From assembly GCF_016862675.1 (NCBI RefSeq), contig NZ_BONK01000003.1, positions 310,001-374,000 on the forward strand: 64,000 nucleotides of DNA, read 5' to 3'. Positions within the stretch are counted from its first letter, which is position 1, and every line of letters begins with the position of its first letter. The notes below the pieces were generated by a model, which worked only from the letters and a program-made list of their open reading frames with translations, made no database searches and was not told where the DNA came from. Source of the DNA: Cellulomonas chitinilytica. Its GTDB lineage: Bacteria; Actinomycetota; Actinomycetes; Actinomycetales; Cellulomonadaceae. This document shows positions 35,406-43,903 of this stretch, piece after piece. Made by a program: the position numbers and the translations under genes.

Positions 35406-35705
35406 TCAGGCAGCGCACTCCGAGCAGACGGGGTGCCCGTCGCGCTCGTAGGCGAGCTGGCTGCGGTGGTGCACCAGGAAGCAGTGGGAGCACGTGAACT
35501 CGTCCGCCTGCCGGGGCAGGACCCGCACGGAGAGCTCTTCGCCCGAGAGGTCGGCACCAGGGAGCTCGAACCCTTCGGCGGCCTCGGTCTCGTCCTCGTC
35601 CACCACGCCAGAGTTCTTGTCCGAGCGCCGAGTCTGGAGCTCCTGGAGCGAGTCCTCGCTCAGGTCCTCCTCGGTCTTGCGCGGGGCGTCGTAGTCGGTA
35701 GCCAT
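35406..35705 (-). CDS. DUF4193 zinc-ribbon protein
   Basis: A 99-residue actinobacterial DUF4193 protein (Rv2699c equivalent). The first 60 residues are highly acidic (DETEAAEGFELPGADLSGEE). The C-terminus is a zinc ribbon: FTCSHCFLVHHRSQLAYERD followed by GHPVCSECAA, i.e. two Cys-x2-Cys knuckles. It may bind RNA polymerase or another nucleic-acid machine, but this is inference. ATG 35705 has GGAG 14 bases upstream with GTGTG/CACAC complementary arms between them, an unusual ribosome-site context. It follows the inositol monophosphatase gene on the same strand after 161 bases, which hold only weak promoter candidates (CAGAAT, GACAAT). Confidence 0.92.
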   Translation of the reverse strand: MATDYDAPRKTEEDLSEDSLQELQTRRSDKNSGVVDEDETEAAEGFELPGADLSGEELSVRVLPRQADEFTCSHCFLVHHRSQLAYERDGHPVCSECAA

Positions 35706-35866
35706 GTGTGGCGTCACACTCCGTGGTCCAGGTGGATTGTCGTACGCGGGATCAATGCCGCAGAGACAGGTTTTGTTCCCGTGCGCGGTGGGATTCTGCA
35801 CCACATCCGGCGCGGTTGCGAACACGGACACGTGACCACATTCGTGGGGGCCTCTCGCGCCCGTTT

Positions 35867-36733
35867 TCACATGTCCGAGTCGGCCCGCATCTCTTCGAGA
35901 AGACCCACCAGCTCGGCCACCTGCGAGGGGTGCCCGGCCACGGTCATGTCGACACCCGCACGACGCCCGCGCAGGCCTGTGACCAGGGCGCCTGCCTCCT
36001 GCGCGACGAGTCCGGCGGCCGCCAGGTCCCACGGCGCGAGACCCCTTTCGTAGAACAGGTCGAGACCTCCGAACCCCAGCGTGCACAGCTCGATCGCCGC
36101 GGAACCGTTGCGACGAATGTCACGTACTCGGGGCAACAGCTCGACGAGCACGCGCGCCTGGGAACGCCGACGCGTGGCGAGGTATCCGAAGCCCGTGCCG
36201 ACCAGGCATCCGCTCAGCGGGCGCGCTTCGCCGATGCTGAGCCGGCGACCGTCGAGGTAGGCGCCCCGACCGTGGCCGGCGGTGAACGTGCGACCGTCGG
36301 ACGGGGCGTGCACGCACCCCGCGAGCACCGTCCACGTCGCCGGGTCGGGCGCACGCCCGTCGTCGCCGGCCGGGCCGACGACCGCGGCGACCGACACCGC
36401 GTACGACGGGATGCCGTAGAGGTAGTTGACGGTGCCGTCGATCGGGTCCACGACCCACGTGACACCCGAGGTCCCCGGCACGAACCCCTGCTCCTCACCG
36501 AGGATCCCGTCCCGCGGCCGCAGCTCCCCCAGCCGGCGGCGCAGCAGCTCCTCCGACGCGAGGTCCATCGCCGTCACGACGTCGACCGCGCTCGACTTCG
36601 TGGCGGCCACCTCGACGCGGTCGGGGCGGCCCTCGTGCACCATCCGCCCCGCCTCGCGCGCGAGCCCCTCGGCGATCGCCACGAGCTCGTCCACCTGGTC
36701 CGCTGCCATCGGGAGGTCGGTCACGTCGTCCAT
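35867..36733 (-). CDS. suhB: Inositol monophosphatase family protein (SuhB-like)
   Basis: A 288-residue lithium-sensitive-type phosphatase. Metal ligands appear in LGEEQGFV (Glu), VVDPIDGTVNYLYGIP (the DPIDGT motif) and LAPWDLAAAGLVAQEAGA (second Asp motif, WDxAAG). It hydrolyses inositol 1-phosphate and related sugar phosphates. In actinobacteria inositol feeds mycothiol and phosphatidylinositol, and mycothiol use is supported by the MDMPI protein in this window. Corresponds to Rv2701c. ATG 36733 is 14 bases after the TRIC gene's stop on the same strand; GTG 36724 is an alternative start, since CAGGAT lies 7 bases before it. Confidence 0.93.
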   Translation of the reverse strand: MDDVTDLPMAADQVDELVAIAEGLAREAGRMVHEGRPDRVEVAATKSSAVDVVTAMDLASEELLRRRLGELRPRDGILGEEQGFVPGTSGVTWVVDPIDGTVNYLYGIPSYAVSVAAVVGPAGDDGRAPDPATWTVLAGCVHAPSDGRTFTAGHGRGAYLDGRRLSIGEARPLSGCLVGTGFGYLATRRRSQARVLVELLPRVRDIRRNGSAAIELCTLGFGGLDLFYERGLAPWDLAAAGLVAQEAGALVTGLRGRRAGVDMTVAGHPSQVAELVGLLEEMRADSDM

Positions 36734-36747
36734 CCTGCCGGACGGCG

Positions 36748-37395
36748 TCAGAGCCCCGCCTTCCCCCGCCACGGACCGGGCACGCTCAGCCGCAGGCGCA
36801 GGGCGGCGACCCGCAGCGCGAACACCCCGAGCACGATCGCGACGCTGCCCGCGGTGCCGAGCACGCCCTGCTCCGCGAGCACGACGGTCAGGGTCGCGCC
36901 GAGCAGGGCCGGTGTCGCGTAGAGCTGCCGGTCCTGCAGCACGACGGGCACCTCGGCGGTGAGCAGGTCACGCAGCACTCCCCCGCCGACGCCCGTCATG
37001 ACCCCGACCAGCGCGGCCGCGACCGGCGTCGCACCGTACTCGAGACCTTTGAGCGTGCCGACCACCGTGAACAGCGCGAGCGCCCCCGCGTCGAGCACCA
37101 CGATGAACCGCCGGGCGCGCTCGAGGCGCGGGTGGAAGAAGTACATGACCGTCCCGCCGAGCACCGCGGTCACGATGAACCGCCAGTCCGAGATCCCGAC
37201 CGGCGGCACGGCCCCGATGAGGACGTCCCGCAGCATGCCGCCGCCGAGGCCCGCGGCCCAGCCGAGCACGAGGATGCCGAAGGCGTCGAGCTGCTTGCGC
37301 ACCCCCGCGAGCGCCCCTGCCATCGCGCCGACGAAGACGCCGCCGATCTCGAGGACGGGCTCGAGCGGGATCTCGGTGATCACGTCCCGCATCAT
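36748..37395 (-). CDS. TRIC-type cation channel family protein (UPF0126)
   Basis: A 215-residue membrane protein of the YicG/YadS (UPF0126, now bacterial TRIC) family with seven predicted helices and the diagnostic repeated glycine motif: GLGGGMLRDVLIGAVPP near residue 50 and GVGGGVLRDLLTAEVPVVL near residue 135. Bacterial TRIC proteins form trimeric monovalent-cation channels. ATG 37395 is the first of two adjacent ATGs. It is the upstream gene of a probable pair with the inositol monophosphatase and is divergent from sepH; the 93-base gap should hold both promoters, with only weak hexamers visible. Confidence 0.92.
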   Translation of the reverse strand: MMRDVITEIPLEPVLEIGGVFVGAMAGALAGVRKQLDAFGILVLGWAAGLGGGMLRDVLIGAVPPVGISDWRFIVTAVLGGTVMYFFHPRLERARRFIVVLDAGALALFTVVGTLKGLEYGATPVAAALVGVMTGVGGGVLRDLLTAEVPVVLQDRQLYATPALLGATLTVVLAEQGVLGTAGSVAIVLGVFALRVAALRLRLSVPGPWRGKAGL

Positions 37396-37488
37396 CGCAG
37401 CGCGCACCTCCCGGGCGGCGCACCGCCGCGGATCCGCACGGCGCGCGCCGAGAGGTGGCAGGCTCTTCCCGAGGTACCGGGAGGTCGT

Positions 37489-38511
37489 ATGAATGAGCTC
37501 GAGCTCAAGGGGCTGCACGAGGACGGGGAGCACCTGGTCCTCGTGGGCCCGGGCGGCGAGCAGTTCCGCCTGCGCATCGACGAGGCGCTGCGGGCTGCCG
37601 TGCGCCGTGACCGGCCGCAGCTGGAGCAGCTGCGCGCGGAGAGCGCGGGGACGCTGAGCCCCCGGGAGATCCAGGCGCGGATCAGGGCCGGGGCGACGAC
37701 GCAGGAGGTGGCCGACACCGCGGGCATCCCCGTGGAGCACGTGCGCCGCTACGAGGGGCCCGTGCTCGCGGAGCGCGAGTACGTCGCGGAGCAGGCCCGC
37801 GGCACGCGCGTCGGTCGTGACGCCGGCGCGCCGACCCTCGGCGACCTGGTGACCGACCGGCTCGCTACGCGTGGCGTCGACCTGTCGTCGCTCGCCTGGG
37901 ACGCGGCCCGTGAGGCGTCGGGGCCGTGGACCGTCTTCGCCCGCTTCTCGGTCGCCGACGAGACCCGTGAGGCGCGCTGGACGTTCGACGCGTCGCGGCG
38001 GACCGTCGTCGCCGACGAGGACGAGGCCCGGTGGCTCTCCGAGACCGAGATCGCCGACGAGCCGGTGTCCCGCCGGCACCTGGCCGCCGTGCGGGACGTC
38101 GTGTTCGACTTCCAGGCGGACGGCTCGGTGCTGTCCGGGGACCTGGTCGCACCGTCCGCGCCCGAGCCCGACCCGGTCGACGAGACGCACACGCTGCTCG
38201 ACGACCTGCGCGCCCGACGCGGCACACGGCAGGCGCTCGAGCTGGAGGACGACGACACCGACGAGTTCGAGGGGTTCGGGCCGCAGCACGCGTTCGACTT
38301 CCAGCGGCTCGAGCAATCGGTGCCGGGCGCGCACCCGGTGGACGCCGACCACGAGGCCGAGGCCGTGGTGCTGCCCGTGCCCGCCGCGGAGCCGTCGGTG
38401 GTCGACGCACCGGCCGAGGACGACGTGCACGCCGAGCGGCCACGTGCCCGCCGGGGCCGCGCGAAGGTCCCGAGCTGGGACGAGATCGTGTTCGGGGCGA
38501 AGCCCGAGTAG
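37489..38511 (+). CDS. sepH: Cell division protein SepH (DUF3071)
   Basis: A 340-residue septation regulator. The N-terminal DUF3071 domain begins ELELKGLHEDGEHLVLVGPG and includes the helix-turn-helix-like IQARIRAGATTQEVADTAGI and PVEHVRRYEGPVLAEREYV, then GRDAGAPTLGDLVTDRLATR; the C-terminal half is acidic, low in complexity and ends in a basic patch RPRARRGRAKVPSWDEIVFG, a conserved tail. SepH in Streptomyces and Mycobacterium binds FtsZ through its HTH region and stimulates Z-ring assembly. ATG 37489 has GGGAGG at the right spacing. The gene converges on tdk with only 10 bases between stops and no hairpin. Confidence 0.94.
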   Translation: MNELELKGLHEDGEHLVLVGPGGEQFRLRIDEALRAAVRRDRPQLEQLRAESAGTLSPREIQARIRAGATTQEVADTAGIPVEHVRRYEGPVLAEREYVAEQARGTRVGRDAGAPTLGDLVTDRLATRGVDLSSLAWDAAREASGPWTVFARFSVADETREARWTFDASRRTVVADEDEARWLSETEIADEPVSRRHLAAVRDVVFDFQADGSVLSGDLVAPSAPEPDPVDETHTLLDDLRARRGTRQALELEDDDTDEFEGFGPQHAFDFQRLEQSVPGAHPVDADHEAEAVVLPVPAAEPSVVDAPAEDDVHAERPRARRGRAKVPSWDEIVFGAKPE

Positions 38512-38521
38512 GCGGAAGCGG

Positions 38522-39208
38522 TCAGGCGTCCAGCGGCAGGCGTCCCTGGTCGGCGGCAGGCGCGAGGCCGAGCGTCTGCGGGCTCGGTGAGGCGGCACGT
38601 GCGGCCGCCGCGGTCATCCGACGCATGTGGTGCCGTCGGCACAGCACCTCGTACCCGACCTCGTCGGCGCCGGCCGCGACGTCCCCGACGACCACCTGCG
38701 CCCCCTCGACGACCATCGTGCCGCCGACGGTGCGGGCGTTGTGCGTCGCCCGCGCACCGCACCAGCACAGGGCCCTGACCTGCAGCACCTCGACCCGGTC
38801 GGCGAGCTCGACGAGGCGCGCCGAGCCGGGGAACAGCCGGGCACGGAAGTCCGTCGAGATGCCGAACGCGTACACGTCGACGGCGAGCTCGTCGACCACG
38901 CGCGCGAGCTGCTCGACCTGCTCCGCGGTGTAGAACTGCGCCTCGTCGCCGACGAGGTAGTCGACGGCCCGGCCGTGCGTCCGGCGGGTGATGACCTCGG
39001 ACCAGAAGTCCGTGTCGTCGCCCACCTCGTGAGCCCGCTGGGTCAGCCCCAGCCGGGACGAGATCGTCGCCGTCCCGGCCCGGTCGTGCCGGGTGAACAG
39101 CACTCCGTCACGACCGCGCGCCGCGTGGTTGTGGTGCATCTGCAGCGCGAGCGTCGACTTGCCGCAGTCCATCGTGCCGGAGAAGAACACGAGCTCGGCC
39201 ACGGTCAC
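38522..39208 (-). CDS. tdk: Thymidine kinase
   Basis: A 228-residue type II (TK1-like) thymidine kinase, salvaging thymidine to dTMP with ATP. The P-loop FFSGTMDCGKSTLALQMH is at the N-terminus, YLVGDEAQFYTAEQVEQLA holds the Walker B and catalytic glutamate, FGISTDFRARLFPGS is the lasso lead-in, and the zinc cysteines are in ALCWCGARATHNAR with a C-terminal YEVLCRRHH. GTG 39208 has a GGAAGG ribosome site. It follows the alkaline-phosphatase-fold gene by 13 bases, as the last gene of a three-gene minus-strand operon with DUF5998. Confidence 0.95.
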   Translation of the reverse strand: MTVAELVFFSGTMDCGKSTLALQMHHNHAARGRDGVLFTRHDRAGTATISSRLGLTQRAHEVGDDTDFWSEVITRRTHGRAVDYLVGDEAQFYTAEQVEQLARVVDELAVDVYAFGISTDFRARLFPGSARLVELADRVEVLQVRALCWCGARATHNARTVGGTMVVEGAQVVVGDVAAGADEVGYEVLCRRHHMRRMTAAAARAASPSPQTLGLAPAADQGRLPLDA

Positions 39209-39221
39209 GCACCTTCCGTCG

Positions 39222-40412
39222 TCATGCCACGACCACGCAGGGCACGAGCATCTCGTGCCGGGTCAGCGAGCCGTGCACGCCGACGAGCTCGAGCGAGGCG
39301 GCCGTCTGGGTCGTGGAGTCCACCACGGTGGCACGGCCGGTCATCGCGACGACGACCTGTCCGACCACGGGCTCGACGCGCGGCGTGACCGCACCGAACC
39401 AGCCGGACGCGACCGCCTCGTCGCGCGTCACCACGACGGCGTGCTCGCCGAGCACGTCACGCCACCGCTTCGCGACGACGTCGGCGTCGGCCCCCGGGTC
39501 GAGGTGCAGGTGCAGCGCTCGCGGCTCGCCGGCGACCAGCGCGACGTCGGTCGACAGCACGGGGTGCGTCCCGGCGTCCCACCGCAGCGTGCGGTCGACG
39601 TCGACCATGCCGTGGTCGGCCGTGATGACGAGCACCGTGTCGCGCGGGAGCCGCCGGGCCAACCGGCCGAGCTCCGCGTCGAGGTCGGCGAGCGCGTCGC
39701 CCCACTGGCTCGAGCCCCAGCCGTGGTGGTGGCCGGCCTTGTCGACGTCGCCCCAGTACAGGTACGCGACGCCGGGGCGCCGCAGCACGTCGAGCGTCGC
39801 GTCGACCCGGTCGGAGAGGCTCTCGGCGGTGCGGTAGGCCGCGCCGCGCAGGGCGGCCTCCGTCAGGCCCGACCCGGCGAACCTGGCCGGTCCGATGCTG
39901 GTCACAGGCGTGCCGCTGTCGGCGAGGCGTTCGAACACCGTCGGCGCAGGCTGCCACTCGCGCGCGGGCGGGAGGCCCGTCCACGAGACCAGGTTCCCGA
40001 GCGTGCCCGTGCCCGGGACGCGCACCGTGTAGCCCAGCATCCCCGTGCCGCCGGGCGGCTCCGCCAGGCCGAACGTGCCCATCGCGGTCGCCGTGGTCGA
40101 CGGGAACGTGCTCGTCAGCGGCGTCGATCCACCGAGCCTGCCCCGCAGGAACGGCGCGTGCCCGGCGCGGTCGGCGAGGTTCGCGAAGCCGAGGCCGTCG
40201 ACCAGCACGACGCACGCCCGCGACGCCGTCGGCAGACCGAGGGTCGTCCGCGCGTCGCCGGCCCCGGGCACGGCGTCGACGCCGAGCGCCCCTGCGACCG
40301 CGGGCAGGACGTTGCCCAGGCACGGCCACGACGAGCCCGGCAGGACGAGGTCCGCCGCGGCGAACCGGTCCGTGGCGCTCGTCTCGACCGTCGCGCGCTC
40401 GGTCGCCGTCAT
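39222..40412 (-). CDS. Alkaline phosphatase family protein (nucleotide pyrophosphatase/PDE-like)
   Basis: A 396-residue metal-dependent hydrolase of the alkaline phosphatase superfamily, type I phosphodiesterase/nucleotide pyrophosphatase group. ACVVLVDGLGFANLADRAGH supplies a metal Asp, TSTFPSTTATAMGTFGLAEP the nucleophile Thr, VAYLYWGDVDKAGHHHGWGS the metal Asp and His, and VLVITADHGMVDVDRT the Asp-His pair. No signal peptide is seen, so it acts in the cytoplasm. Substrate unknown; nucleotide or phosphodiester cleavage is expected. ATG 40412 overlaps the DUF5998 stop (ATGA). It is in an operon with tdk, hinting at nucleotide metabolism. Confidence 0.9.
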   Translation of the reverse strand: MTATERATVETSATDRFAAADLVLPGSSWPCLGNVLPAVAGALGVDAVPGAGDARTTLGLPTASRACVVLVDGLGFANLADRAGHAPFLRGRLGGSTPLTSTFPSTTATAMGTFGLAEPPGGTGMLGYTVRVPGTGTLGNLVSWTGLPPAREWQPAPTVFERLADSGTPVTSIGPARFAGSGLTEAALRGAAYRTAESLSDRVDATLDVLRRPGVAYLYWGDVDKAGHHHGWGSSQWGDALADLDAELGRLARRLPRDTVLVITADHGMVDVDRTLRWDAGTHPVLSTDVALVAGEPRALHLHLDPGADADVVAKRWRDVLGEHAVVVTRDEAVASGWFGAVTPRVEPVVGQVVVAMTGRATVVDSTTQTAASLELVGVHGSLTRHEMLVPCVVVA

Positions 40413-40984
40413 CGCGGACGGGTGCTCGCCGCCGAGAGGCGACGGGCGAACGCGGCCGCGGCACGGACGGAGTCGACGCCTTCGGCGGCGGCGCTGACGC
40501 GCACGACGACGTCGTCGGGCGTCATCGTGCCCGTGAACCCGTGGTCGGCGTCGCAGGCGGGGTCGCCGCACGTCGCCGGCTCGAGGTCGACCCGCGACAC
40601 CGCACCCCACCCGATCACGAGCGTGAGCTCCGTCGCCGGGCTGCCGGGCACGTGCTGCTCCGGGCTGGGCACGACGTGCGTGACCGCGACCGACCGGAGC
40701 TCGGCGAGCGGGACGGCCTCGGTCGTGGCGGAGGCGCTGGCCGACGGGTGCTCCGAGTCGGCGGGATGGTCGTCCACGTGGGTCACGACCAGACGGGTCG
40801 GCGTGAGCGCGAGGACCGTCACGTGGCGACGGACCTCCGCGGCGTCGAACGTGGTCTCGGGATGGACGAGGTGGGCGACCACCGGTTCGTCGGCGAGCGC
40901 GACGTCGAGGACGTCGGCCACGAGGTCCGGGTAGTAGCCGGCGCGGTGCAGGTCGCCGCGCAGGTCGTTGGAGACGGCAGGCAC
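40409..40984 (-). CDS. DUF5998 family protein
   Basis: A 191-residue actinobacterial protein of the DUF5998 family. It has DLRGDLHRAGYYPDLVADVL at the start, a strand-rich core (RHVTVLALTPTRLVVTHVDD, ELRSVAVTHVVPSPEQHVPG) and CGDPACDADHGFTGTMTPDD, a Cys-x4-Cys-Asp-x2-His cluster that could bind a metal, followed by a C-terminal helix. Function is unknown. GTG 40984 is the best start: GAGGAT lies six bases upstream, resembling either a ribosome site or a leaderless -10. It heads the operon with the phosphatase-fold gene and tdk; a hairpin separates it from the GNAT fusion upstream. Confidence 0.85.
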   Translation of the reverse strand: MPAVSNDLRGDLHRAGYYPDLVADVLDVALADEPVVAHLVHPETTFDAAEVRRHVTVLALTPTRLVVTHVDDHPADSEHPSASASATTEAVPLAELRSVAVTHVVPSPEQHVPGSPATELTLVIGWGAVSRVDLEPATCGDPACDADHGFTGTMTPDDVVVRVSAAAEGVDSVRAAAAFARRLSAASTRPR

Positions 40985-41007
40985 CCGCTCATCCTCCCAC
41001 CTCGCAG

Positions 41008-41038
41008 GGCGTCGTCCGGCAGCCACCCGGATGACGCC
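41008..41038. terminator. Hairpin terminator after the GNAT/acyl-CoA synthetase gene
   Basis: GGCGTCGTCCGG pairs with CCGGATGACGCC (one G-U) around a 7-base loop, directly after the minus-strand stop at 41044. Confidence 0.65.
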
Positions 41039-41043
41039 GCCCG

Positions 41044-43779
41044 TCACGTGCTGGCCAGCCGCCTCGTGGCGTCCGTCCGGTCGGCGGGGGCGAGGGTCGC
41101 ACGGGCCCCGAGCGCCACGCTGCCGTGCTCGGACACCACCACGGGGTTGACCTCGAGCATCCTCAGCTCGGGCAGGTCGTCCGCGAGCACCGCGACGCGG
41201 GCGATCAGGTCCTCCAGGGACGCCACGTCGACGGCCGGCAGGCCGCGGTAGCCGAACAGCCGCGGCGTCGCGCGGGCGGAACGGACGAGCTCCCCCACGT
41301 CGACGTCGGTCAGGGGCGGGAAGCCGTAGGTCACGTCGCCGAGCAGGTCGAACGCGTCGCCCCCGAGGCCGAAGCTCACGATGGGCCCGAACAGCGGGTC
41401 CTCCGCGGAGCGGACGACGCACGCCGAGCCGTGCGGGGCCATCGACTGCACCTCGAGCGGGGCGTCGGTCGCGTCGCCGCGGTGGGCGGCCGCGAGCGTG
41501 AGGACCGCCTCGACGTCGGCCCGGAGCTCGACCTCGTCGGCGACGTCGAGCCGGACACCGCCCAGGTCGGCGCGGTGCCGCAGCGCCGGCACGGTCGTCT
41601 TGACCGCGACGGGCCAGCCGATCGCCCGGGCGACGTCGACCGCCTCGTCGGCGTCGTGCACCGGGTAGGAGGGCAGCACGTCGACGCCGACGGTGGCGAG
41701 GAGCTCGCGCGTGCGCAGGGCGTCGAGAGGCAGGACGGCCCCGACGCCCGGCTCGCCGAGCCACCGGGCGACCAGCCGCCGCGCCGCCCGGGTGTCCGCG
41801 CCGGTCGGGTGCACCGGTCGTCCGCGGTCCCCTGCCCGCCACACGGCGTAGCGTGCCGCCCGGCCGAGGGCGAGGGCGGCGTCCTCCGGGGTGCTGTAGG
41901 CAGGGACCGTCCACGAGCGGCCGTCGCCGCCGGGCGCCGTGAGCGCCGGGGTGATGCCGTGCAGGTCCAGGAGGCACGCGGCGGTCGCCTTCCCGGTGGA
42001 CGCGGCGGCGTGCGCGACCGACGACGGCAGGGTGGACGACACGTCGCCGACGGTCGGGATGCTGACCACGAGCACCACGTCGCTCTCGGGGTCGGCGTAG
42101 AGCCGCCCGACCGTCGAGCGGACCGTCTCGTCGTCGGCGTCCTCCGGCAGGAGCTCGACGAGCCCGGACACCTGCAGCCCGCTCGCGGACGCCGCTTCCG
42201 CGACGAGCGCCGCGACGGACGCGGACGACGCGAGGATCGCGGTGCGGCGGCCGGCGGGCAACGGCTGGTGCGCGAGGAGCTGGGCGACATCGAGGAGCTG
42301 GTGGGTGTTGTCGACGCGGATGACGCCGGCCTGGCGCAGGACCTCCTCGAGGGTCCGGGGCGGTGCGTACGTGGGCCGCACGGCGTGACCGGGCGGGACG
42401 ACCTGGCCCGACCGTCCGGCGGTGACGACGACCACGGGCTTGGTCAGCGCGAGCCGCCGCGCGATGCGGGAGAACTTGCGGGGGTTGCCGATCGACTCCA
42501 GGTACAGGCCGACGACGTCCGTGCCGTCGTCGTCGCCCCAGAACTGCATGACGTCGTTCCCGGAGACGTCCGCCCGGTGGCCGGACGAGACGAGCTCGGC
42601 GATGCCCAGCCCCCGCCGCCGGACCGCCGCGAGCAGTGCGACCGCGAGCGGTGCGGACTGGCAGAACAGCCCGATCCTGCCCCGGTCGGGCTGCTCGGCG
42701 GCGAGCGACGCGTTGAGCGTGACGTCCTCGCCGAGGCTGAGCAGCCCGTAGGACGCAGGCCCGACGACCCGGATGCCGGCGCTGTGCGCGGTGCGCAGCA
42801 GCGTGCGCTGCAGCTCGAGCCCGTCGGGCCCGGTCTCGCCGAAGCCCGCGGACAGCAGGACGACGCCGCGCACTCCGAGCGTGCCGAGCGCTCGCACCAC
42901 CGGGACCGCCTCGGGTGCGGGCACGGCCACGACCGCGAGCTGCACGGGCCCGGGCACGTCGTGGACCTGCGGGTACAGCCTCACGCCGGCGTCTGCGGCG
43001 ACGTCGGCGGGCAGGCCGACAGCGTGCACGGACACGCCGGTCCCTGACGCCGTGAGGTTCTGCAGGGCCCGGGCGGCCTGGCGGCCGTGCAGCGTCGCGT
43101 CCGCGTCCGGCCCCGGTCCGACGACGACGACGGAGCGGGCTTCGAGGAGCGCGCGCATCGACAGCGACTCGGCCCGGTGCTCCCGGTCGGCCATCACGGC
43201 GAGCGACCGGTCGGTGGGGTCGATGTCGAAGCCGACCGCGACGATGCCGTCCTCGGTGCGCTGGCGCACCTCGTAGCCGGCCTCCCGGAAGACGGCGATC
43301 ATGCGGCCGTTCTGCGGGAGGACCTCCGCCACGAACCGCCGGACGCCACGCTCGCGCGCCGCGGCGGCGAGGTGCTCGAGCAGGACGGACCCGAGCCCGC
43401 GGCCCTGCACCGCGTCCGCGACGTTGAACGCGACCTCTGCCTCGTCGGTGCCGACGCGGTCGTACCGGGCGACGCCGAGGATGTGCTCGAGGCCGCTGCC
43501 GTCGCTCGCGACCGCGACGAGCGCCACGCGGTCGACGTGGTCGACGGTGACGAGCCGTTGCAGGTCCCGTTCGGGCAGCCGCTGCAGCGGTGCGAAGAAC
43601 CGCAGGTACGTGGACCGTTCGGACTGGCCCACGTGGAACGTCTGGAGCGCGTCCGCGTCGGTGGTGAGGATGGGGCGGACGTGCGTCGTGGAGCCGTCGG
43701 CGAGGACCACGTCCGCCTCCCACGCGGCCGGGTACGCGGGTCGGCCCGAGGGGGCGGCGTCTCCTGCGACGACTGCCAT
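41044..43779 (-). CDS. GNAT acetyltransferase fused to NDP-forming acyl-CoA synthetase (Pat-like)
   Basis: A 911-residue bifunctional protein. An N-terminal GNAT domain (about residues 20-190) has [20 protein letters not shown], the acetyl-CoA-binding Q/RxxGxG/A loop. It is followed by the CoA-binding and ligase-CoA domains of NDP-forming acyl-CoA synthetases ([40 protein letters not shown]) and a C-terminal ATP-grasp_5 domain ([35 protein letters not shown]). In Salmonella Pat the GNAT domain is at the C-terminus and acetylates acetyl-CoA synthetase; here the order is reversed, as in several actinobacteria. Protein-lysine acetyltransfer is likely; the synthetase part may only sense ligands. 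ATG 43779 follows TAGCCT by 7 bases. Confidence 0.9.
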   Translation of the reverse strand: MAVVAGDAAPSGRPAYPAAWEADVVLADGSTTHVRPILTTDADALQTFHVGQSERSTYLRFFAPLQRLPERDLQRLVTVDHVDRVALVAVASDGSGLEHILGVARYDRVGTDEAEVAFNVADAVQGRGLGSVLLEHLAAAARERGVRRFVAEVLPQNGRMIAVFREAGYEVRQRTEDGIVAVGFDIDPTDRSLAVMADREHRAESLSMRALLEARSVVVVGPGPDADATLHGRQAARALQNLTASGTGVSVHAVGLPADVAADAGVRLYPQVHDVPGPVQLAVVAVPAPEAVPVVRALGTLGVRGVVLLSAGFGETGPDGLELQRTLLRTAHSAGIRVVGPASYGLLSLGEDVTLNASLAAEQPDRGRIGLFCQSAPLAVALLAAVRRRGLGIAELVSSGHRADVSGNDVMQFWGDDDGTDVVGLYLESIGNPRKFSRIARRLALTKPVVVVTAGRSGQVVPPGHAVRPTYAPPRTLEEVLRQAGVIRVDNTHQLLDVAQLLAHQPLPAGRRTAILASSASVAALVAEAASASGLQVSGLVELLPEDADDETVRSTVGRLYADPESDVVLVVSIPTVGDVSSTLPSSVAHAAASTGKATAACLLDLHGITPALTAPGGDGRSWTVPAYSTPEDAALALGRAARYAVWRAGDRGRPVHPTGADTRAARRLVARWLGEPGVGAVLPLDALRTRELLATVGVDVLPSYPVHDADEAVDVARAIGWPVAVKTTVPALRHRADLGGVRLDVADEVELRADVEAVLTLAAAHRGDATDAPLEVQSMAPHGSACVVRSAEDPLFGPIVSFGLGGDAFDLLGDVTYGFPPLTDVDVGELVRSARATPRLFGYRGLPAVDVASLEDLIARVAVLADDLPELRMLEVNPVVVSEHGSVALGARATLAPADRTDATRRLAST

Positions 43780-43786
43780 GCTCGCC

Positions 43787-43792
43787 AGGCTA
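43787..43792 (-). promoter_or_regulatory. -10 element TAGCCT, leaderless type
   Basis: TAGCCT, 7 bases, ATG 43779 of the GNAT fusion on the minus strand. Confidence 0.55.
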
Positions 43793-43857
43793 GCGGCGGG
43801 ACGTCCCACGTCCGCACCGATCCGCGCGCCGGTGCCGGGCTGCGCCGCCGGACGGTC

Positions 43858-43863
43858 CACAAT
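43858..43863 (+). promoter_or_regulatory. -10 candidate CACAAT for the topoisomerase A-subunit gene
   Basis: CACAAT predicts a start near 43870 and a 34-base leader with GAGGAG before ATG 43904. Confidence 0.4.
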
Positions 43864-43903
43864 GGACGCCGCACCACCGACCCGCACCGAGGAGCACAGA
43901 CGC

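Noticed and set aside
40409-43723. Long extension of the DUF5998 frame upstream through the GNAT fusion gene
   Set aside because: The upstream part is low-complexity Arg/Gly-rich shadow sequence; family similarity starts at GTG 40984 and a hairpin lies just upstream.
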